Shown here: one piece after another, positions 7,091-14,984 of the stretch
Position numbering within the stretch: the stretch's first letter is position 1
Layout of the letters: every line of letters starts with the position of its first letter
Virus record (IMG/VR): IMGVR_UViG_3300046794_000211
Coordinates: 1-34,286 of that record
From: a virus
Reading direction: 5' to 3' (one strand)
Length of the DNA stretch: 34,286 nucleotides
Program-made: the position numbers and the translations under genes
Notes under the pieces: generated by a model
What the model saw: only the letters and a program-made list of their open reading frames with translations
Database searches by the model: none
Told to the model about the DNA's origin: nothing

Positions 7091-8485
7091 TTACTGCTGA
7101 TCGAGAGGCCGAGCGCTCGGCTTGACGGGTTGAGCTTTGATTTTCACCAACTCTTCTTCCCAGTCGAGCTCGTCGCTGAGCAAGCCTCGGCGCTGGACCT
7201 CTTCGAATAGGCTTTGATCTGATAGGACGCCGTTGAGGTTCATGTTCAGCAGGAACGGCATGGTCGTTTCAGGGCTGAAGTCGACGTCGAAGTTGCCTTT
7301 GACCTTGACGTGTCCGCCGTCCTCGATGTTCATCCAAAGCGCGAAGAACTGGAGCACCTGGTCAAGCGCGTCCTCAAGCTGTCCGGCCATGGTCTGGAGC
7401 GGGCTCATCTCCTGCGCGGCCTCTTCCTCGGATTGGGAAGCGGTTTTTACGGTCTGTTTTTCCTTCTGGAGCAGCTTCGCTCCAGCCAGGCGCATGTCCT
7501 CGACGAGGTCAATGAGCGACTGCCGGCCCGCCTCGATGGCTTTGCCCGAGTGCTCCACCCACTTCATGTCGCAGTCTTTCGGCAGCGAGGTGGCCGAACC
7601 GGCGCCGACGGTGATGGTTTGCCCATCATCGAGGCCGGTAACCGCCAGCATCGGCACCCGGGCGACGTGTAGGATGTTGTCCTGATCGCTTTGGGACTGC
7701 CAGTGCTTGATGTTCATGTTCGCCAGCTCAAGGAGCGGCGGAGTCGCCGTCAGGAAGCCAGTGCGCTTGGTGTAGAACGTGGTCAGCGGGATGACGGTGA
7801 GACTGGTCAGGCCTTCGTCGAATATCTGCCAGGTCTTCTGGCCTTTGCCGTCGTCGGTTTCACGATAAGTCGCCCAACCACCCGGCACCAGCACCCGGAT
7901 CTGATCAACGCTCTTCGTACCGAACGCGCCGTCGTCGACCTCGACGCACTCCTTGTACCGGAACTGCGTCAGGATCTGCTCGCCACCCTTGTTCTCTGAC
8001 CGCCAGCCGAGTACCTGGCCCGGCTTGATCATCACCGTGTAGGGGCGCACGCCTGCCGACTTCTCTTCGGCCTTGGTTTTGATGCCTTCAGACTTCGGAT
8101 GGTCGACCAGGACATGGAAGAGACCATGGGACAGGCCGCCACTGAATAGCGACTGCGCCCAGACCTGCAGGTTGTTCCCCTGAAGGTCGAAGTCCTCGGC
8201 CATCTCCTTGATCTGGTCCGGCACATCATCGGTGAGCGTGATCGGGTCAGCGAATACGCGCCCGGTCATGTTCTGCACCGTCTCGCTCAGGGCGGGCAAC
8301 AGCGTCGAGGTCTTGAGCCTGGCCTGATAGGCGTCGCTCTCTTCCTTCGGCCACTGCGGCAAAAACTTGGTGCCTGCCTTGCGCATGGCTCGCGTGCCGC
8401 CCATGAGCGCGTCGATGATGGCCCAGTCTTCGCCCATGTCATCCACGACCGGCAGCGTCTTGCTCGGGTCATCACTCATATTCAC
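7091..8485 (-). CDS. Portal protein (DUF4055 type)
   Basis: This 464-residue protein is the portal, the dodecameric ring at one head vertex through which DNA is packaged. It resembles the DUF4055 portal family: YQARLKTSTLLPALSETVQNMTGRVFADPI in the N-terminal part, the central block LPKDCDMKWVEHSGKAIEAG, and a C-terminal helix pair near EEEAAQEMSPLQTMAGQLEDALDQ. It sits between large terminase and scaffold, as is usual. The GTG start at 8485 overlaps the terminase stop by 4 nt; an in-frame ATG at 8479 is an equally good alternative. Confidence 0.88.
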   Translation of the reverse strand: MNMSDDPSKTLPVVDDMGEDWAIIDALMGGTRAMRKAGTKFLPQWPKEESDAYQARLKTSTLLPALSETVQNMTGRVFADPITLTDDVPDQIKEMAEDFDLQGNNLQVWAQSLFSGGLSHGLFHVLVDHPKSEGIKTKAEEKSAGVRPYTVMIKPGQVLGWRSENKGGEQILTQFRYKECVEVDDGAFGTKSVDQIRVLVPGGWATYRETDDGKGQKTWQIFDEGLTSLTVIPLTTFYTKRTGFLTATPPLLELANMNIKHWQSQSDQDNILHVARVPMLAVTGLDDGQTITVGAGSATSLPKDCDMKWVEHSGKAIEAGRQSLIDLVEDMRLAGAKLLQKEKQTVKTASQSEEEAAQEMSPLQTMAGQLEDALDQVLQFFALWMNIEDGGHVKVKGNFDVDFSPETTMPFLLNMNLNGVLSDQSLFEEVQRRGLLSDELDWEEELVKIKAQPVKPSARPLDQQ

Positions 8486-9966
8486 ATTCTCAGAGGTTCG
8501 CTGGTGGCGGTGCGTTTACGGCGGCCTTTGGCCACGGCGAAGTAACGGAAGGCGTCGGCGGCATGGGATGACCAGTCATGGAGCGGCTTGTCTTTCCAGC
8601 AGCCGCGCTTGTCGTCCCACTCCTTGCGATAGTTTTCCAGAGCGGAAACCCCCTTCTCGCACTTGGAGTCGTCGAAGGCGCAGCGGGCCAGGATCTCCCG
8701 GGCCTGCTCGATGCCTTCGTCGATGCCCAGCTTCGGCACAACGCTGAATTTGATGCTGTATTTGGTGCCGTCGATCTCATAGCCCTCTCGGGCCAGCTCG
8801 CGGCGCGTTTTGCCATCGCTACCGAACTCACGGTTGTCGATGTCGTGCGGCCCCCAGTGCTCGCCGTACGTGTAGCCTCGATCCTTCAACACCTTCATGT
8901 AGTGCCGCAGGCCTTCTCCGCTGTTCTCGTAGAAGTCGACGATGTGGTATTCCTCACCGACGATCCGGACGAACCAGATAGCCGTGGAGTCGCCCACGCC
9001 GATGTCCCAGAACGTGTGCACTGGAAGGTGATCGTTTTTCGGTATCACGCCGACGCGCTGCTCGCCGTAGAGTTTGGCGAACTGCTTCGCGTAGTAGGCA
9101 CCCTCAATCGACTGCTGGAAGGCTTCGGTAGGCAGCGACGGGTATTCCCGCTTCATGTCATCGCCGAGCGTCTTCTCCTTGGCCGCGTACCAAGCGCGCT
9201 GGCCGTCGCTAGTGACGACCCCGTGCTTGGCTGCCAACTCAGCGAAGTAGTCGGTCAGGCGCTGCGGGATGACCACTCCGGCAGGGTCGAGGCAGTAGTC
9301 CTTGTTCTTCCACCAGGAGAAGAAGAAAAACTTCCAGTCCAGCAGGCCAAGGGGAACGCCGGATAGTTGCTGCTTCTCGGCGCTCTGGCTGTAGTCGAAG
9401 AAGTAGCCCGCCCTGCCCTCAGCCGTCGATTCGATCGTGACGAAACAGTCGGTGGCCACCGCCTCGAAGGCGCCGGTGACGATCTCGCGGGCCTTATGCG
9501 GGAACTTGGCGCAGATCTTCCCGAACTCGGAGACGTGCAGGTAGCGCAGCGTGCCCCCCCGGAAAGAGGTGGAAACGTAGATCGAGCCGCCCTTGTTGAA
9601 CACCAACTCACCCGAGGCGTCGTTGCGCGCCGGGTTGGCCTTGCGGATATCAAGCGGCAGGTTGTCGTAGGCGTATTTCACCTTTTCCCGGAACAGGCGC
9701 TTGGCGTCGTTCAGGGTGTGGGCAATCAGCGCGCACTTGGCCGACTCGAAAAGCGCGGCGTCCAACTGAATGATGCAGCATTCGGTGGTGAAGCCGAGCT
9801 GACGAGCCTTGAGGATGATATTGCGGGTATGCAGCCCATCGAAGTACTCGATCTGCTCGTCCGTCATCTTGAAGCGGACTTTTTTGCCCTGCTTGTCGGT
9901 GATGAAGTACAGGTTGTTCAGGCGCCAGCGCTTATCCCGGAGCAGCTTCAGATGCTCGGGCTTCAT
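8482..9966 (-). CDS. Terminase large subunit
   Basis: This 494-residue protein is the packaging motor. The ATPase half has a Walker A-type motif KARQLGFTT at residues 53-61 and, near residue 145, RYLHVSEFGKI, which carries the Walker B acid region. The nuclease half has the RNase H-like start TFWDIGVGDSTAIW, whose first Asp is a metal ligand, and the usual C-terminal Asp-rich end (SSHAADAFRYFAVAKG). The length is normal for the family. It begins 1 nt after the small subunit gene and overlaps the portal start, so the three are translationally coupled. Confidence 0.95.
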   Translation of the reverse strand: MKPEHLKLLRDKRWRLNNLYFITDKQGKKVRFKMTDEQIEYFDGLHTRNIILKARQLGFTTECCIIQLDAALFESAKCALIAHTLNDAKRLFREKVKYAYDNLPLDIRKANPARNDASGELVFNKGGSIYVSTSFRGGTLRYLHVSEFGKICAKFPHKAREIVTGAFEAVATDCFVTIESTAEGRAGYFFDYSQSAEKQQLSGVPLGLLDWKFFFFSWWKNKDYCLDPAGVVIPQRLTDYFAELAAKHGVVTSDGQRAWYAAKEKTLGDDMKREYPSLPTEAFQQSIEGAYYAKQFAKLYGEQRVGVIPKNDHLPVHTFWDIGVGDSTAIWFVRIVGEEYHIVDFYENSGEGLRHYMKVLKDRGYTYGEHWGPHDIDNREFGSDGKTRRELAREGYEIDGTKYSIKFSVVPKLGIDEGIEQAREILARCAFDDSKCEKGVSALENYRKEWDDKRGCWKDKPLHDWSSHAADAFRYFAVAKGRRKRTATSEPLRM

Positions 9967-9967
9967 G

Positions 9968-10492
9968 TCAGGCTTCCTTCGATAGATCGTCCATCAGTTT
10001 GGACAGTTCGTCGGAATCGCTCCCGCCAGCATCAGCATCCATGTTGTAGGCCTGGCGCTCGCCCTTGATGACCTTCAGCTGCGCATCAACGCCAGCATTC
10101 AACGCACGTGAGAAGTCTCCGAGGTTCTCCTCGCTTACTTCGATCTCGCTCAGGGCTTGGCGAAGCTTACAGGATATCTCGCGCCACTTCCCGAGGTCAG
10201 CTCGGTGGGCCAACACAATCGACGCTGCCTCATCGGAGGCCTCATCAACGATCTGCGAATCATCACGCACTTCACGCTGCGTGACGTCGTTGCGTGAAGT
10301 ATTGCGTGAAAGCTTTTCCTTGGTCGCGGTACGCACCTGCGCAGTAAGGTCACGCTGCCAGCCATTCTTCTTCGCCCGGCTGCGTATCGTGCCTTCGTTG
10401 GTGTCGTACTTATCAGCTATTCCACGCAGGGACAGCGCGCCAGCCCGGTAGGCTCGTTCGATAGCCTCCCAGTCGGGTTGCTTTGCTGCCAT
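9968..10492 (-). CDS. Terminase small subunit
   Basis: This 174-residue protein recognises phage DNA for packaging. Residues 1-45 form an HTH of the type seen in small terminases (DWEAIERAYRAGALSLRGIADKYDTNEGTI followed by RSRAKKNGW). The middle is an oligomerisation helix region, and the acidic C-terminus (SDSDELSKLMDDLSKEA) would contact the large subunit. It lies directly upstream of the large subunit gene. Confidence 0.9.
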   Translation of the reverse strand: MAAKQPDWEAIERAYRAGALSLRGIADKYDTNEGTIRSRAKKNGWQRDLTAQVRTATKEKLSRNTSRNDVTQREVRDDSQIVDEASDEAASIVLAHRADLGKWREISCKLRQALSEIEVSEENLGDFSRALNAGVDAQLKVIKGERQAYNMDADAGGSDSDELSKLMDDLSKEA

Positions 10493-10504
10493 GTTGAATT
10501 CCTT

Positions 10505-10936
10505 CTACTGCTCCACCTTCACGGTGAGCGTTCTGATCTTGCCGCCGGTGCAGCTATCACGCTTCATAGCCATCTCGACGGCTTGGTACGCGGTGGCCCC
10601 CATGTCCATTGCTGTCAGCGCATGCTCTGCGCCGCTCCCGAGGGCATAGGGCAGATCTTTGATGGCAGGGGCCTTCCAGAATCCGGTATTGGCATCGACA
10701 GCGACGTGCCACACAATCCCGTCAGCAACGACTAAGGCCGTCGCACTGCAGTTGGGCGACTCGCCACCAAAATAGGCTTCCATGAGCCCTTCGAAGTCGG
10801 CGACAGGGCCAGAGCAGACGAACTGGACTCCATCACGCTCGACGCACTTGTCATAGTCGTCGTAGGTGATCTGGTTACCACGAGTGATCCGGCCGTCATA
10901 GGCGATCACACCGTCTTTGTAGGCGATGGTCGTCAT
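10505..10936 (-). CDS. Proteasome/HslV-like Ntn-hydrolase
   Basis: This 143-residue protein resembles HslV and proteasome beta subunits. It starts M-TTIAYKDGVIAYDGRIT, so removing Met would expose the Thr2 nucleophile, followed by the first beta-strands and an Asp at the usual place. Near the end the block LPYALGSGAEHALTAMD and the following helix GATAYQAVEMAMKRDS match HslV (AIGSGGPYAQAAARAL and the helix after it). It is slightly shorter than HslV (about 175). No HslU-type ATPase is in the window. Its role in the phage is unknown: head or tail maturation, or a role in the host, are possibilities. It overlaps the preceding membrane gene by 4 nt. Confidence 0.7.
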   Translation of the reverse strand: MTTIAYKDGVIAYDGRITRGNQITYDDYDKCVERDGVQFVCSGPVADFEGLMEAYFGGESPNCSATALVVADGIVWHVAVDANTGFWKAPAIKDLPYALGSGAEHALTAMDMGATAYQAVEMAMKRDSCTGGKIRTLTVKVEQ

Positions 10937-11100
10937 GGGCTCACCTCGATCTTGCGGAACCGGATTGCCTTCTTGGCCTGCTGGCCGAGTTTGTTGTCAT
11001 CAGCCTCCATGCCAATCACCCAGGCAACGATGTACACCGCCCTCAGGTAAAGCACGAACCACCACGGCAAATAGGCCTGCAACTGGAAAGTCTTGGCCAT
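10933..11100 (-). CDS. Small membrane protein
   Basis: This 55-residue protein has one hydrophobic helix (WWFVLYLRAVYIVAWVIGM, about residues 11-29) and a basic C-terminal tail. I do not recognise a family. The start is the ATG at 11100, with GGTGA upstream; a longer reading frame runs further up but reads as noise there. It overlaps the Ntn-hydrolase start by ATGA, so the two are coupled. It may belong to the lysis cassette upstream or anchor a partner in the membrane. Confidence 0.6.
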   Translation of the reverse strand: MAKTFQLQAYLPWWFVLYLRAVYIVAWVIGMEADDNKLGQQAKKAIRFRKIEVSP

Positions 11101-11156
11101 GTCGTTCACCGTGGATGTAGAGAGTGGCGCCCGCACGAAGCCAGGCACCCTTTGGT

Positions 11157-11384
11157 TTAAGCGGCAGGCTTGTCGGCTGCGGGAGCGTCCAGGTTCTGCG
11201 GGATCGCACGAACAACAGCGATAGCGGCAGCGAGCAACGCATTCACCGAGGCGAATAGCCCTGGGCTGACCAGCGCCTGCAACGCCGGCCAGAAGTAAGC
11301 GGCGGTGTTGAGCGCAGCCAGCAAGGCAGCCAATTGAACGCTGTACATCTTCCAGAGCTGTTGCCATAGGGGAATAAGGTTCAT
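11157..11384 (-). CDS. Holin-like small membrane protein
   Basis: This 75-residue protein has two hydrophobic stretches, near residues 15-34 (VQLAALLAALNTAAYFWPAL) and 40-57 (GLFASVNALLAAAIAVVRAI), and a short charged tail. Small two-helix proteins in this position between late regulator and terminase genes are typical of phage holins or their antiholin partners. The start ATG at 11384 overlaps the next gene's stop (ATGA), so the three membrane genes form a cassette. The assignment rests on topology and position only. Confidence 0.6.
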   Translation of the reverse strand: MNLIPLWQQLWKMYSVQLAALLAALNTAAYFWPALQALVSPGLFASVNALLAAAIAVVRAIPQNLDAPAADKPAA

Positions 11385-11710
11385 GTCTTGTCCGCCTTGG
11401 TGGGGTTGTTCAGGCATTGCTCGCAGTGCAGGTATCGGCACAGCCAGGCTTTGACGCGGGTCCAGTGATTGGCGACGAACCAGTGCCTCAGGCCAGCCAA
11501 GGCAAGCGCGCCATGAAAGGTGACGCCGGCCGCGCTGGGAGTGAAGAACACCGTCTCGCCTCGGGTTGCGATGGCGAACCCTGATACCGCGATTGCCGCA
11601 TAAATGACTTTCCCGACAATGCCGTCTCTCACCCTGTGACTCAGAACGCACCACATGGCCCATAGGGCGATCATGGCGATAAAGGTCGTGCTCAGCGTTT
11701 GAAGGTTCAT
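11381..11710 (-). CDS. Membrane protein of the lysis cassette
   Basis: This 109-residue protein has hydrophobic helices near residues 7-22, 34-48 and possibly 58-75, then a basic tail with the pair HCEQC. I do not recognise the family. The start is the ATG at 11710, which overlaps the stop of the upstream holin candidate by 4 nt; the reading frame further up is unlikely to be used. It could be a holin partner or an accessory membrane protein for lysis. Confidence 0.55.
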   Translation of the reverse strand: MNLQTLSTTFIAMIALWAMWCVLSHRVRDGIVGKVIYAAIAVSGFAIATRGETVFFTPSAAGVTFHGALALAGLRHWFVANHWTRVKAWLCRYLHCEQCLNNPTKADKT

Positions 11711-12033
11711 GGGTTGCCTCCCCCGAACTTCGAGCGAACCAGCGCCCAAAGGTCAGCGGCTTTAATGGCGCGGTTGATAGCGGTCATCATCGACCCGCCA
11801 AAGGCACCCAAGAGGAAGCCGACGCCCGCCACGTTGTTGGGGTCGGTCACGTCGAGCTTGGTGCATACGATCCCGGTTAGGTAAAACGCACAGGCGATAC
11901 CGGTGATGAGGAAAATCACCCAGGACCGCCAGTCCGTCAGATCGTCCTTGTGCCAGAGGCTGGCAACAACCGCTCCCACGATACCCGCGAGGATCAAGTC
12001 AGCTTTGTCGAGCAGGCGATGAATGAATTCCAT
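11707..12033 (-). CDS. Putative holin
   Basis: This 108-residue protein begins MEFIHRLLDKADLILAGIVGAVVASLWHKDD, with three predicted membrane helices near residues 12-28, 36-57 and 68-85. The architecture resembles LydA-like phage holins: a short N-terminal amphipathic helix, then three hydrophobic segments with a basic end. It is the first gene of the cassette leading into the packaging genes. The start ATG has GAGAGGT upstream. No endolysin or Rz gene follows in the window. Confidence 0.65.
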   Translation of the reverse strand: MEFIHRLLDKADLILAGIVGAVVASLWHKDDLTDWRSWVIFLITGIACAFYLTGIVCTKLDVTDPNNVAGVGFLLGAFGGSMMTAINRAIKAADLWALVRSKFGGGNP

Positions 12034-12159
12034 GCGCTCGACCTCTCAGTTGCATGTGGAAAATAAAAAATGGGCTGTCATGGGGCGATCAAGTGCACCG
12101 GTAGCCGCCAATGGACTACGTCGCTATGATGGCGTTTTGAAACCGCGCAGGAAGCCAGT

Positions 12160-12402
12160 ATGGGAATAGTGATAGTCGTATTGCTGTTGGTCGGAGTTAG
12201 CTATTACCTGATACACGGGATCGGGAGGCTCAGTCCTCCGCTAGGAAACTTTGTATTCAAGTACAGTAAATTGCTCGGCCCGCTTCTGATCGCGTTGTGG
12301 TTCTACTACCTGTTGCACAAGGAGTCTGTATCGTCGGCCATTTTTCTGTTGGCCCTAGGAATCGTCCTAACGCTTATGCCGAACAAAAAACGTTTTTCCT
12401 AA
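12160..12402 (+). CDS. Small membrane protein on the opposite strand
   Basis: This 80-residue, strongly hydrophobic protein has two or three membrane helices (residues 2-18, 36-53 and 57-74). It is encoded against the direction of the late operon. The start ATG has AGGAAG 5 nt upstream, and a TATGAT sequence at 12125-12130 could be a -10 element, though no good -35 is visible. Its base composition is poorer in GC than its neighbours. Its autonomous layout resembles a moron gene carried for lysogenic expression; a role such as superinfection exclusion is only a guess. Confidence 0.6.
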   Translation: MGIVIVVLLLVGVSYYLIHGIGRLSPPLGNFVFKYSKLLGPLLIALWFYYLLHKESVSSAIFLLALGIVLTLMPNKKRFS

Positions 12403-12406
12403 GCGT

Positions 12407-12429
12407 AAAAAAGCCCGCGCTGAGCGGGC
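12407..12429 (-). terminator. Rho-independent terminator
   Basis: On the minus strand GCCCGC and GCGGGC make a 6-bp stem with a 5-nt loop, followed by six T. It closes the acidic ORF just upstream (12452-12760) and lies tail-to-tail with the plus-strand membrane gene. Confidence 0.7.
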
Positions 12430-12451
12430 ATCGATAACCATACAAGCTGAT

Positions 12452-12760
12452 TCAGGCACCTGATTCAGGATCACTCGCAGGCATGTCGCGAGCCTCCTTG
12501 TCATTTTCGTCCTGGTCGTTCATCTGTGGGTCGGTATCGGGGCTGTCGTCATGGCTATTCGTGCCAGCTTCTGGGTGCTCACTCGATACAGAGTTTGTTG
12601 CTTCCACATCCGTCATGTCTCCCTCGACAGGCGCTTCATCGTCCGGCGGCAACGGGACTTCGTACTGGTTCCAGCTCGGGTCATGGCCGGTTTCGTTGTC
12701 TGTCGTGCGCGTTTCGCGCTGCTGGGATTTGTTGCCTGGTGCACTCTCGTCAATTTCGAT
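12452..12760 (-). CDS. Acidic hypothetical protein with an unclear start
   Basis: The frame is open from a stop near 12797 down to 12452 and codes for a hydrophilic, Asp/Glu-rich protein with no recognised domain. The part DNETGHDPSWNQYEVPLPPDDE (12655-12700 region) reads as real protein, so translation probably starts above it, yet no ATG or GTG exists in frame there. Candidates are an ATC at 12758-12760 with GGAGAG 5 nt upstream (used here), a TTG at 12650-12652, and an ATG at 12614-12616 with GAGG 5 nt upstream. A nine-codon frame starting ATG at 12804 ends at TAG just before and lies in the +1 relation, so an ancestral frameshift is also possible. Confidence 0.45.
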   Translation of the reverse strand: MEIDESAPGNKSQQRETRTTDNETGHDPSWNQYEVPLPPDDEAPVEGDMTDVEATNSVSSEHPEAGTNSHDDSPDTDPQMNDQDENDKEARDMPASDPESGA

Positions 12761-12855
12761 GCTGGCTCTCCGATCTAATGCGCGGGATTTCCGCGCTTAA
12801 ACATGAGAATCGGCTGCGCGTTGCGAGTGCCTACCATTGGACAGACGGCAGATAC

Positions 12856-12881
12856 AAAAAACCCGGCTCGATTGCCGGGTT
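12856..12881 (-). terminator. Rho-independent terminator after the candidate late regulator
   Basis: CCCGGC (12862-12867) pairs with GCCGGG (12874-12879) around a 6-nt loop; on the minus strand it is followed by six T. It ends the early-right transcript after the gene at 12958-13503, a point where late antitermination could act. Confidence 0.7.
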
Positions 12882-12957
12882 CTGTTTGTCGCTTGCATCA
12901 CCTACATGCGCAAGTACGACAGGATGGAGAGATAATGGCTCATTGGCTCAATCGGTG

Positions 12958-13503
12958 TCAAGCAGCTTCTGTGCCAATTAAGCATTCATGGTCGAGAATT
13001 TCTTGAGCAGCCTGCAAAGCCTCATCTACTGCTGACTCCAGACTCTTGCGAATGTCCCGGCGCCACCGCTCCTGGGTTTTGATCGGGTGCGGCTCGTCCG
13101 TCCAGTTGTCCATCTCGTACCAACCAGCCGGCAGCACATTCGTCGAGCGCTTGCCCTCCACGCCTGCCAGCTTCGGCAACGCCCAGGTGACGACGGCGCA
13201 ATGGCGGAAACGCTCAGGCGCAGGCGAGCGGACAGCGCGTGTGAGCTCGGCAATGGCCGCATGCTTACGATCGGTGTGCGTGGAGAACTTCGCCACCAGC
13301 GCGCGCCACTGCGAAGTCTCCAGCCCCCTGTGCAGTCGGCCGAACACCCAGCAGTCAGTCAGGAAAGCAGCCTCCTTCCCGACGATCTCCCCTTTCTGCT
13401 TGGCGCACTGCACCTTCGGCTCAAAGTCACAGCCGCCGGCCGAGTTGATGGTTTCGGCGGCCAGAGCGCGCACCACTGCGGATACCACATTGCGATAGGT
13501 CAT
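12958..13503 (-). CDS. Candidate late-gene regulator (Q position)
   Basis: This 181-residue protein occupies the place of the lambda Q antiterminator: last gene of the early-right operon, followed by a terminator and then the lysis and packaging genes. It begins MTYRNVVSAVVRALAAETINS and continues CDFEPKVQCAKQKGE; helical throughout, with EERW-type charged helices toward the end (QERWRRDIRKSLESAVDEAL). I do not see a diagnostic Q-family motif or an obvious zinc site, so the role is inferred from position. The start ATG has a GGGGG stretch upstream. Confidence 0.5.
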   Translation of the reverse strand: MTYRNVVSAVVRALAAETINSAGGCDFEPKVQCAKQKGEIVGKEAAFLTDCWVFGRLHRGLETSQWRALVAKFSTHTDRKHAAIAELTRAVRSPAPERFRHCAVVTWALPKLAGVEGKRSTNVLPAGWYEMDNWTDEPHPIKTQERWRRDIRKSLESAVDEALQAAQEILDHECLIGTEAA

Positions 13504-13515
13504 GATGTTTCCCCC

Positions 13516-14709
13516 TTAAACCGAATACACAGCGCGACGTTTCGAAGCTTCAGCACCTGGTATGGCGTTCGAGATGATGTCCTTCACCTCTTCGGCGCTG
13601 ATGGTGATGCGGCCCTTCTCGCCGTATGTCTTGGAGCGCAATACAGCGGTGAGGCATGCCCGGGATCGCCAGCCGCCGTCATGGGCGTATTTGTCGCCCG
13701 GGGCGAGTTGGTTCCACGACTCGACCGTCACACCGGCGGATTCCTTCGACTGCATGCGGTGGTGGATATGGCCGATGTCGATGTAGCGGTAGGTCGCCTC
13801 GCCCCAGTCCACCGAGAAGTCGGTGGCCATCACGTCGATCAGGCGATCCGGCTTGCACTTGTCGCTGTGGTGGCACATGACGAAAGTGTTTCCCATGCGG
13901 TATGGGATGAACACGCTGGAGTTGTCGAGAACGTGAAGCCGCGGGTTCTCCTGATAGACGTGGTTCAGGAAGATCCGCATCCAAACGTCGTTCGAACGCG
14001 AATGGTTGCCCTGGTTGACTATCACGTCGACGAACTGGAACTTGGCCAGGGCCTTGTCGACGATCGAGCGCATGATCCGCGCGCAGACCTCGATCATCTT
14101 CGGGTAGCGGCTGTCGAAGTCGAAGTCGTGGCCGGATTCACTCTTCGCGGTGAAGTCCTGGTAGTGCGACATGTCCCCCAGATCCTGAATGACGCAGCGC
14201 TCGCAACTCGGCGCCCGGTCAATCAGTTTGTGCATGGCGACGATCAACTCGCGCTCGGCAATCTTCAAGTCGAAGTTGTGGCCAACCTCATGGGAGTGGG
14301 CAAGCATCCCGACGTGGGCGTCCCCGATTTGGAACCACGGGATAATGTCAGTATCCAGTGCCTCAATAGGCCCTGCAATTTCAGGTAGCGGGCTGACTTC
14401 CTCCATGAAGGCATTCGCGAAGGCTTCGTTAAGCTCGCGCTGACGCTCAAGGTCGGCCGAGGTCTTCACCCACTGAAGTACCGGAGCTTTCACCCCTTCC
14501 TTGTACAAGCTCGACGTTCCTTTCAAGCGGTACCCGTCCGGCACGAGGTGTGTCATGTCGTGCTCGGGGCTCCATCCCTTCCGGACGAGGTTCGCCTTGC
14601 GCTTCTCAATGCTGCGCACGTTCATGCCGAACTGCTTTGCAGCTTTCGCCACGCTCATTGTGCTCAGCGCCTCGACGATCTGCTCGTCCGTGACTTTGCG
14701 TTCGGCCAT
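13516..14709 (-). CDS. Calcineurin-like metallophosphoesterase with N-terminal HTH
   Basis: This 397-residue protein has an N-terminal HTH (residues 6-40, VTDEQIVEALSTMSVAKAAKQFG) and then a full calcineurin-like phosphoesterase core. Visible metal and catalytic motifs are D130-A-H132 (IGDAHVG), G178-D179 (LGDM), G234-N235-H236, H280-H281 (CHHSDK) and G313-H-I-H316. This fold includes SbcD/Mre11 nucleases and general phosphoesterases, so a DNA-processing role in replication or recombination is plausible. It overlaps the next upstream gene by TAATG. The start has AGGAG upstream. Confidence 0.85.
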   Translation of the reverse strand: MAERKVTDEQIVEALSTMSVAKAAKQFGMNVRSIEKRKANLVRKGWSPEHDMTHLVPDGYRLKGTSSLYKEGVKAPVLQWVKTSADLERQRELNEAFANAFMEEVSPLPEIAGPIEALDTDIIPWFQIGDAHVGMLAHSHEVGHNFDLKIAERELIVAMHKLIDRAPSCERCVIQDLGDMSHYQDFTAKSESGHDFDFDSRYPKMIEVCARIMRSIVDKALAKFQFVDVIVNQGNHSRSNDVWMRIFLNHVYQENPRLHVLDNSSVFIPYRMGNTFVMCHHSDKCKPDRLIDVMATDFSVDWGEATYRYIDIGHIHHRMQSKESAGVTVESWNQLAPGDKYAHDGGWRSRACLTAVLRSKTYGEKGRITISAEEVKDIISNAIPGAEASKRRAVYSV

Positions 14710-14984
14710 TACTTAGCTCCTGCGAGCGCTTCGGCCTTGAGGGCCGCGTAGGCCACGCAATCCTCAGCGGAGTCAGCGTGGAACTCCGGTCGCTGCCATT
14801 GGCGGACGTCCTTCAGGATCTGGAGCAGCAACCAGCCTTCTGCCTCGCTGATCAATTGCCCGGTAATGGTGTTGAACGCGGAGACGGCAGCCCCCATGCT
14901 GCGCTCACCCTCCGGCTTGTCGTACTGCTCGCCGCGCTCCAGCATGAGTGCCTGGGCCTTACCGAGAAATTCGTGCGCCTTCAT
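14709..14984 (-). CDS. Small phage protein (DUF6378-like)
   Basis: This 91-residue protein has the pattern KAHEFLGKAQALMLERGEQYDKPEGERS, followed by SAFNTITGQLISEAEGWLLLQILKDVRQ and an Ala-rich end. Proteins of this pattern (DUF6378) are common in phages and are thought to be small helical proteins of unknown role, possibly related to MazG-like folds. It overlaps both neighbours, sharing TAATG with the phosphoesterase start and ATGA with the gene upstream. Confidence 0.72.
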   Translation of the reverse strand: MKAHEFLGKAQALMLERGEQYDKPEGERSMGAAVSAFNTITGQLISEAEGWLLLQILKDVRQWQRPEFHADSAEDCVAYAALKAEALAGAK

